Source: Cryptomeria japonica
Taxonomy: Eukaryota; Streptophyta; Pinopsida; Cupressales; Cupressaceae
Assembly (NCBI RefSeq): GCF_030272615.1
Contig: NC_081411.1
Location: 43,517,017-43,581,016 of the forward strand
Direction of reading: 5' to 3'
Length of the DNA stretch: 64,000 bases
A program made the translations under genes and the position numbers. Positions 57,285 to 64,000 of this stretch are shown one piece after another. The notes beneath the pieces were generated by a model. That model was not told the DNA's origin. It did not search any database and worked only from the letters and a program-made list of their open reading frames with translations. Each line of letters starts with the position of its first letter. Within the stretch, counting starts at the first letter, position 1.

Positions 57285-57725
57285 TTTTGGTGAATGCGAG
57301 TGGTTTGGTTTGTGGGGATTCATTTATTAAAAAGAGAATGAATGTTATTTATTTATTATTGTTAGTTTTATAAAATTAAAATCTATATTGAATTTTATTT
57401 TTTATATTTAATGATAAAAATATTTATTTTGTGGTAATTTATATAGTTTTATTTTGTATTTCACAATTCTAACAATATTTCAATTATTTAGAATTTTTTG
57501 ACATCTTAATTATTTATTCATTTTTTAATTAGTGATCATATTAATTGTGCAATGGACACATTGATAGGTATATACATTGACCATATCATATAAATAAATA
57601 TCAAAATTGAACAAAATACATATTTCATTAAAATTTCATAATATAAAGCAACCTATAAAGTGTAGCTAGGAAACACTTGAAACCCGTAGGTGTTTAAAAT
57701 TTCTAGTAGTAAAAGGTTTTGATTG
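57285..57725. repeat. duplicated downstream segment, copy 1
   Basis: GGTGAATGCGAGTGG, then TTTATTATT runs, TGTGCAATG, AAATTGAACAAAA and GGAAACACTTG occur in the same order in copy 2, about 970 bp away. Confidence 0.65.
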
Positions 57726-58254
57726 TGTTTAGATGATCTTCCCCCTCTTCCTAAGGGATATTTGCAAATTATATTGGATGTGGGAATATAATTGATAATT
57801 GAAAGGTACAAAGATGTGTAGAGCTATGAAGTCTATCTTAGTCTCAACTTCATGTTGTTTGTAAATCCAAATTACTTTTCAAGTTCGATTAAGTCCTTGT
57901 TTTCTTGCAAGATTTAAAAATATAATAATATTTGTGTGATTGGTGGACTTAAAAGAGTCACTTAATCATACATTGCTCATTTTGTCACATTTGAGGAATT
58001 CAAAGTTTTAGGCCTAAGGATCCCTTTCAAAACTAAGATTGTAAGTGTCATATTAATAAAAAGGGGTTATTGCTCCCACTGCTAGAAACATCACCGAAAA
58101 TATAGGGGCTATTAAGGACTTGATAAAAAAAAATCCATTCAAATCAAATGATTATTACAAGTTATTTTGTACCGCAAAGAAAAACATTATTTATTTCAAT
58201 ATAGATATATCAAACAATAAATTTAGTAAACAAAAGGTTTGATAATTTTTATTC

Positions 58255-58695
58255 TTTGGTGAATGTGAGTGGTTTTGTTTGAAATGAGTTCTAAGAGAAT
58301 AATTGTTATCTATTTATTATTTTTAATTTCTATAAAATTATTATTTATCATTTTTAGAAATGAATTTTATTTTTCATATTTAGTGAAAAAAGATTATCTA
58401 TTTTGTGGTTATGCATATAGTTCTATTTTGAAGTTTGCATGCTTATCAACTTTTAACTAACTCTTAAGTTTGTATTTATTTTTAAGTCTTAACGAGCATT
58501 CACACTTATTGTGCAATGAACATGCCAATAGATAACCATAATAAGAACATTAAATAAATAGATATGAAAATTGAACAAAACATCAAATTTGTTAAAATTT
58601 GATAATAAAAAGTAAGCTATAAATTCTAGTTAGGAAGCACTTGGAGTGTATAATTATTATTTTTTAAAAATAGTAGTAAGGTGTTTTGACTATTT
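58255..58695. repeat. duplicated downstream segment, copy 2
   Basis: Diverged direct repeat of 57285-57725 with many small indels. It suggests a local duplication of the TNL 3' flank. Confidence 0.65.
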
Positions 58696-58699
58696 TTAG

Positions 58700-59155
58700 A
58701 TGACTCTTTTGTTGCACATATATGTCTTTATTGTCATTGATTTCAAATTTGATTGGTGGTCTAGATGTTCGCTCGAAAGTGATCTGGCTTGTTGGTGGTC
58801 CGGGTGATTGGTTTGGAAGTGATCTGATTGGGTGAACATGTAAGAACTTACTAAGATATACAATTGAAGTTGTTATTGACTTCAGAGTTTTGGCTAGTTA
58901 ATTTTGATGTATAGTTGATATAGATATTATGCATAGATGTATGAATGACTATAGTATTATATACAATATGCTGATAAATATCTATGATGATGAATGAGGC
59001 GTTCTGTCTTTTTCCAGAATAAGGAAGGTGTATGTCAGATAAGTGTATGTCAGAATGGCACAGAAGGTTCTATGTTTGGAATGTAGCAAATGACTATAGA
59101 GTTGATACATATATGTAATGCACTTACAAGATATTTTTGTCTGTAAATTTTAATC
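58700..59155. other. noncoding, nothing recognised
   Basis: Between the duplicated flank and the copia gag remnant. No gene or repeat identified. Confidence 0.4.
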
Positions 59156-59159
59156 ACTA

Positions 59160-59560
59160 TCAATTTATGCAAAGGATCAATTTGAGATCAAAAATCATCT
59201 AAAAGATGCAAAGGATCAAATTGATAGAGTTTCAAAACTTAGAGCTGGTAGTGAAGTGCTTGATGCAATGCTTAGTTCTCAAAAGTGGAATAAAGACAAG
59301 GGTGGAATTGGCCTTCAAAAGGGTTAATGCTCTAAGGCTTCTAGCAAAAGAGACAAAGGAGAGGAAATGGTCAAGGATGAATTGAAGGGCCCTAGTATAG
59401 ACCAGAATGATTTCAGTCCAATCTAGAATTTGAAGAACTTTAGGAGACCTTCTCCTACCCTATCTAGGTTTTCCTCATCATTTTAATGGTAACTATTTTT
59501 CATGCAATAAATTTGAACATAGAGCTAGTAAATACAAAAGTCAGTTCAAAAATTAAACAT
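59160..59560 (+). pseudogene. copia-type gag remnant
   Basis: Readable pieces are KLRAGSEVLDAMLSSQKWN, a Lys-rich stretch, a FRRPSPT segment and then a worn zinc knuckle (SCNKFEHRASK). This is the usual order at the end of a plant Ty1/copia gag. Several stops. It is cut off at 59567 by a gypsy-type LTR. Confidence 0.55.
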
Positions 59561-59566
59561 CGAATG

Positions 59567-60500
59567 TGTAGACAATTAAAATTAGTTAAATTAATATTTA
59601 ATTGATTTTATCCCTCTATCATATAATTAATTTATAAATTGATTATATAAATCCCCATTCTTCTAAAATCAATTCAATTCCCAATCTTAGCCAATAACTT
59701 CAATATTCTTCTCTAATCATAATTAGTTAATTAATCCCAATTAATTAACTAATCCCCTGATTCTTACAAATCACCCCCCTTAATCCCATCATTTGGCCTA
59801 ATTAATCCTAGTTTAATCATGATTAGCATTTTTCTCCAATTTTGTATTCCTCCACTCATTCTCTCTCCTCGTGTCCCATCCTCCTAACTTGTCCACATGC
59901 ACTCTAATCATTCATTAGCCCACCTAACCACTCCCCTTAATCATTTATACATCCCTAATCACCTTGATTAGGGATGGACAACTCTTTGCTATAAATGGCT
60001 TTCCCATCCCATCCTTTAAACCTTAAATGCCACCAACTTTGGCTCTTCCAAGGATGTCAAATTCTTGCATAACCCCATGCTCCCTCTTCCCAAGGAATTT
60101 TAAATTCCTTATCCCCTTATTCCTCCCACACATCCTCTTATTTGGGAATTTTTAATTCTTCTTGTCCCCTCCCAAGGAATTTTAGATTCATTTTCTCTCT
60201 TCCCAAGGTACTTGGGGAACTCTTCCGGATGTACTTGAGAAGTGTGGATACAAGAAATGCCTTTATGTAAAATCTCTTGGATCTCCCCAAAACTCTATCA
60301 AGTCCTCTCCCACTTTCTTTCAATTCTAGCTCTCCATCTCTTTTCAATCCTGGCCATCCATTTTGGGCCCTCCAATCTATAAATTGGAGTTCCCACTCAT
60401 CACAAATAATCCACCTTTTTTGTATTCTTACGCTATCCATTTGAGATAAAAAAATCATCTATTTGTTGGCAATTGACACTCAATTTCATTGGTTTCAATA
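59567..60500 (+). repeat. gypsy-type LTR, probably truncated or solo
   Basis: Starts TGTAGACAATT like the LTRs of elements A to C. It has a perfect 13-bp-arm palindrome (59722-59734 with 59741-59753) and a TATAAAT at 59990-59996. No primer site or coding region follows, because a copia LTR begins at 60501. Confidence 0.6.
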
Positions 60501-61404
60501 TGTTGTCATGGATGGCAACATGGTATCTTGTTCTGACTTCATATTTTGGTTCAGTTGTGTACCGACAGGCACTTCACAAACACGTCACTAGCACCGGCAC
60601 TGGCGGGATGGAAGGATTTCTTTGGTTACTGGCAATGTAGGCCGACATGGTTTAGAATCAGGTTATTGGTATTGGAGGCCGACATCTTTTGGATTTGGCA
60701 TCAACAATTTTTTTTGATATTCATGTATTTATGTTATCTAGCCAACATATATATTGATATTGTAATTATCTTTGTAAGCCGATATAAGGCATGATAAATT
60801 ATATAGGGTATATAGGTCAATTGGATTAGATCATTTTGATATATGTAGATGATGATAAGGATGCGAATATGGATAGATAGCATATGCAAAATATATGAGA
60901 GAGATTATGTATGAGAGGAAATTTTTGTAAACGGTTATTCTGGTAAAGGGTTTAGGGTTTCAGACCAGAATAGACACTGCTTAACTGGAACTGTATTTAG
61001 GCATAGAAGATGTTATCTTAGTAGTTCATTCATTTCTCTGGATTGTAGTCTGGATTTATATGTAGTCAATGAGGCTCCTTTTGTGATTGAGTAGTGTGCT
61101 CTAGGTTGTAAACCTTCTTGCAAGTGCAAGCCCCTATATTTTGTAATATCTCTTCATATGGCCAGTGGATTGCTATTGTGGGTCATAAATCCCACTATGG
61201 TTTTTCCCCTTTGAGATTTTCCACGTATAATTCTATGTGTTATGGTATTCATTTATTTGATTGGCTTATTGGTTGCTTTACTTCTTTCAATTCTATATGT
61301 ACCGGTATACCAGTTGGTTTATGCATGCTTTAATAAGGTTAAAATTGATCATACCGATAGAACGCGGATTCACCCCCACCTCTCAGTGTTCTTGGATTCC
61401 AACA
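60501..61404 (+). repeat. 5' LTR of a Ty1/copia element
   Basis: 904 bp beginning TGTTG and ending CAACA (perfect 5-bp inverted ends), two bases before a canonical primer-binding site. CAATA at 60496-60500 could be one target-site copy. Confidence 0.82.
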
Positions 61405-61406
61405 AT

Positions 61407-61426
61407 TGGTATCAGAGCATTGTGCC
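61407..61426 (+). other. primer-binding site, initiator tRNA-Met (copia)
   Basis: TGGTATCAGAGCATTGTGCC. The first 12 bases are the standard plant copia tRNA-Met primer site. Confidence 0.9.
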
Positions 61427-61470
61427 TCGGAGGAAGTTTAACAGCTTGAGGAAGATCCCGAATCAGGAAT

Positions 61471-62480
61471 CCATGGATATGGGTTTGAAAAAGAAACTTG
61501 AGATGACACTTGAAGATTATGATGTTGAAAGGATGAAGAACTTAAAATTACAAAATAAATTGACTAGTGTCAGAAGCTGAGTCAGGAGAACATGGTCATG
61601 AGAAATGAAATGCAAGCTATAACTATGAGAATGTCTAAAGAGATTAAAGACCAGAAGAAAAAGGAATAAAATCTTGTTGTATCTTTGAAAAAAAAATTGA
61701 AGAATGTGGTAGGTTGGTTCATGAGAATGATATGTTGAGAACTGATTAGTACAATCTCAGAGTAATGAACAAGAGCTTGAGAGACAAATGATAATTCTGA
61801 GAGATGATCTAACTATTGCAAGTGAGTATAGAGAAAAATTCAAGATTAGTTCAACACAACTAGATGATTTATTAAAGAGACAAAGGCAGAATGGAGATTC
61901 CAGTGGACTTGGATTTGAAGAAGGACATAGTTCTGGTACTACTAATGAAGACCAAAACCATAAGGCACCGGTAAGGCAGTTCAATGCTTATGAATTTAAT
62001 GGTAGATGTTTTGTTTGGAATAAATTTGGTCACATGGCTAGGCAATGTAGAAACAGAGCAAATTAGAACAATAATTCTGCTCTCGATTAATGTTCTAAAT
62101 GCAATAAGAATGGTCATAAATCAAAAGATTGTAGAATGAATGTAAAATGTTATCCATGTGGAAAATTTGGACATATGGCTAATCAGTGCAGGTCAAGAAA
62201 TTATACCAGTTTTAGCAAAGCAATTCAAAAGAACAATGTTACATGTTATGCATGTAATGAGGTTGGACATATTGCTAAATTTTGTAGAAGCAAAAATCTA
62301 CCGATTGGTAATGGAGGATCAAATGAGAAAGGGAAAGAAAAGGTTAATGAAATTCGACAAGATCATACCCAGAAATGGGTCAAGAAGTTAGAAGAACAAT
62401 GTGTAGATGGGAATGCACCGGTTACTTATCCAGCTGAGGAAGTTGCTACTGCGCCAACAGGAAGCTCATCCGGTAACTAA
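61471..62480 (+). pseudogene. copia gag with four zinc knuckles
   Basis: The start is near ATG 61471. It has a charged helical region (KKKLEMTLEDYDVERM) and LDDLLKRQRQNG. Four knuckles follow: CFVWNKFGHMARQC (second Cys replaced by Trp), CSKCNKNGHKSKDC, CYPCGKFGHMANQC and CYACNEVGHIAKFC. The tail contains KWVKKLEEQCVDGNAPVTYP and stops at 62478-62480. Frameshifts and stops break the first half, while 62136-62480 is open. Gag binds and packages the element RNA. Four knuckles is more than the one or two I expect in copia gag. Confidence 0.75.
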
Positions 62481-62765
62481 GGCAGATACCTTAGGGGTAG
62501 GCAAAAATTTATGAAGATGTTGCATATGTCCCAGGAAGAGGTAATGGAAAATGTTCCAGACATTGGAGATGTTTGATCGGGATCTAGTATCTTCCACTAG
62601 AAGTCATTGATGGATAAAAGGTTGAATCTACTTCATTTTTTATCACCTTGCATTCAAAGTGATTAAGAGCGATCAGAGCGATTAAGGGCAATTCAGTGCG
62701 ATCAGATATCTTCTTGAGCGATTTCACCAGCGATTGGAAGAAGTCTTTAGGGTTTTTCACTGGCA
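62481..62765 (+). other. spacer after copia gag, nothing recognised
   Basis: No reading frame. It contains several GCGATCAGAG/GCGATT-like repeats around 62665-62740. Confidence 0.4.
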
Positions 62766-64000
62766 GTGATTCATATGTGTTTATCTTCAATCATGGAAGT
62801 GGGATCATCATTTGTACCTATCTTTATTGCAAATCTGACTATTGTTGAGGTTAAAGACCATCCCAGACCAAATTTCAAGCAACATCTGCATGTGGCTACC
62901 CTGGATGATTTGGTTGGCACTTTTTCTCATGTCTCAGAAGGAGTTGTATATGTCAAATATGTAAGAGCTTACATTCACTATCACATTGAGGATTTGGGAG
63001 TGACTAATATCAAGAGCATGTACATGAATGAGCTAATGGGAGATTATGGAAATATTAAGCCCTCGAGTACAAGCACATTGAGGATTTAGGGTTTACCGAC
63101 ATTCTGGACTTTCTAGAATTCAAAGATGAAATCGTTAGGTATGTTTTGAGTAGAGTGCATGGAGATTTTATTTGGTTAGATAGACCATATAAGATTACAA
63201 AGGAGGATATCAAGGCAATCACCGGTTTACCATAGGTTGGGCAACATCCGGATAAGAAGGTTTCTAATGATCATGTCAACAAGATTACCGGTGCAACTTC
63301 AAACATGTGATCTATCAGAATCAGTACTATCACCGACACAGACATCAGATTTGGTAGCATGGTCATCAGTTACAAGGTAACTCAATCAAATCAACTAAAT
63401 TCTATTTCTAGCTCCTACATTTTCACAACTTATAAGATGATGAGAGAAAATGAGAAATTGGATCTATGTGGTTGGATGTTAGATGAACTATTGATAAACC
63501 TAGAAAAGATTAAAGGAGAAAAGAAAGGGACTTTCTAGTATGATAACCTAATTGTATGTTGAATTCTATTTTTTATCAATGAGACTCTTGATTTTAGGAA
63601 GAGACAATGGGCATTTGATATCCCAGTAGGGAGGCAACTAAAACAGTCAATTGCTAAATTAGGTAGTCAAAGAGATGACAAATTATGGAGTTATTTTAAG
63701 GAATTCCAGAAGGATGTGAAATCTAGAGAAAGGATTCCTAAGAACATTGTTGAGAAATACTCAACTAACATATGCTTCATGGTAAAGAAAGATGAAACAC
63801 TCATGGAAGCGATCAAACCCTAGAAGATCTGGATTGAGGAGATGGGTTATGAAGTTGATACATAGATTTTAGATGCTTATGCAAAGATGTTGATTGATGC
63901 ACCTATTGATGAAGTTGAGAAACCCTATGGTACTGCTAAGTAGAAGACACAAGAGGTTGAAACTAAGTTCAATTGGAAGAAGAGAGAGAAGAAAGAAGGA
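62766..64000 (+). pseudogene. long unidentified broken reading frame
   Basis: It reads as one protein of over 400 residues with a frameshift near 63060 and at least six stops: HVSEGVVYVKYVRAYIHYHI, then RYVLSRVHGDFIWLDRPYKI, then TKEDIKAITGLP, NKITGATSNM, then WAFDIPVGRQLKQSIAKLG. I have an impression of similar unnamed proteins repeated in conifer genomes, but I cannot name the family. It resembles neither copia pol nor the PMD core. It follows copia gag in the same orientation. Confidence 0.5.

Larger units (their letters stand above)
60501..64000 (+). mobile_element. Ty1/copia element, 5' part (3' end off window)
   Basis: LTR, tRNA-Met primer site, gag with zinc knuckles, then an unidentified reading frame where protease, integrase and RT would be expected. 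It may be non-autonomous, or the unknown frame may be a later insertion. The window ends before this can be decided. Confidence 0.65.

Noticed and set aside
60138-60458. 106-codon minus-strand reading frame
   Set aside because: Lies inside the gypsy-type LTR, no similarity, not conserved in the other LTRs.

Overview
The window looks like nuclear DNA of a seed plant, most likely a conifer. It holds one host-type resistance gene in 64 kb. The rest is mostly nested, decayed LTR retrotransposons, DNA-transposon material, microsatellites and a satellite array. The plant call rests on Tat-lineage Ty3/gypsy pol proteins, a TIR-NBS-LRR gene with plant splice sites, and plant mobile domain (PMD) proteins. 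The gymnosperm call is an inference from style and low gene density.

Left part (1-46886). I read this as a nest of at least four elements. Gypsy element A (+, 1-10254, 5' end off window) lies inside the integrase gene of gypsy element B (-, 10255-21240). B starts exactly where a transposase-like pseudogene (+, 21241-22904) begins, so it interrupts that gene. That pseudogene, a 359-bp tandem array, a convergent six-exon gene (-, 26862-28785) and a cluster of GATATC palindromes may be one large DNA transposon that abuts or interrupts the 3' end of gypsy element C (-, about 29885-46886). Each gypsy element encodes a CX2HX4HX4C gag finger, an aspartic protease, a G-patch-like linker, RT, two RNase H domains and an integrase with a GPY/F-like end. 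The beginning is off window in A and the end is cut off in B.

The most interesting system is in elements A and C. Between integrase and 3' LTR each carries, in antisense, a PMD gene with its own TATA box, a short coding first exon, a phase-0 intron and a long second exon. The introns hold two kinds of array: degenerate GCGC-core repeats and tandem hairpins. The hairpin stems co-vary while the loop stays constant, and A and C use unrelated sequences for the same layout. Separately, a two-stem hairpin with a conserved AAAA internal loop occurs twice in the pol linker of each of A, B and C and three times in the 3' untranslated part of A. Its stems change by compensatory substitutions even where the encoded residues differ.

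Right part (46887-64000). An unrecognised pseudogene (-, about 47580-48290) is followed by mostly featureless intergenic DNA and then a TIR-NBS-LRR gene (+, 51919-57135). That gene has five recognisable exons, two nonsense codons and one frameshift, and its LRR region was expanded by a 165-bp unit. Downstream are a diverged duplication, a copia gag remnant, a gypsy-type LTR, and the 5' end of a copia element (LTR 60501-61404, tRNA-Met primer site, four zinc knuckles in gag). A long unidentified broken reading frame follows to the window edge. Most nonsense codons checked sit where related copies have Gln, Arg or Trp codons, as expected from C-to-T decay of methylated DNA.
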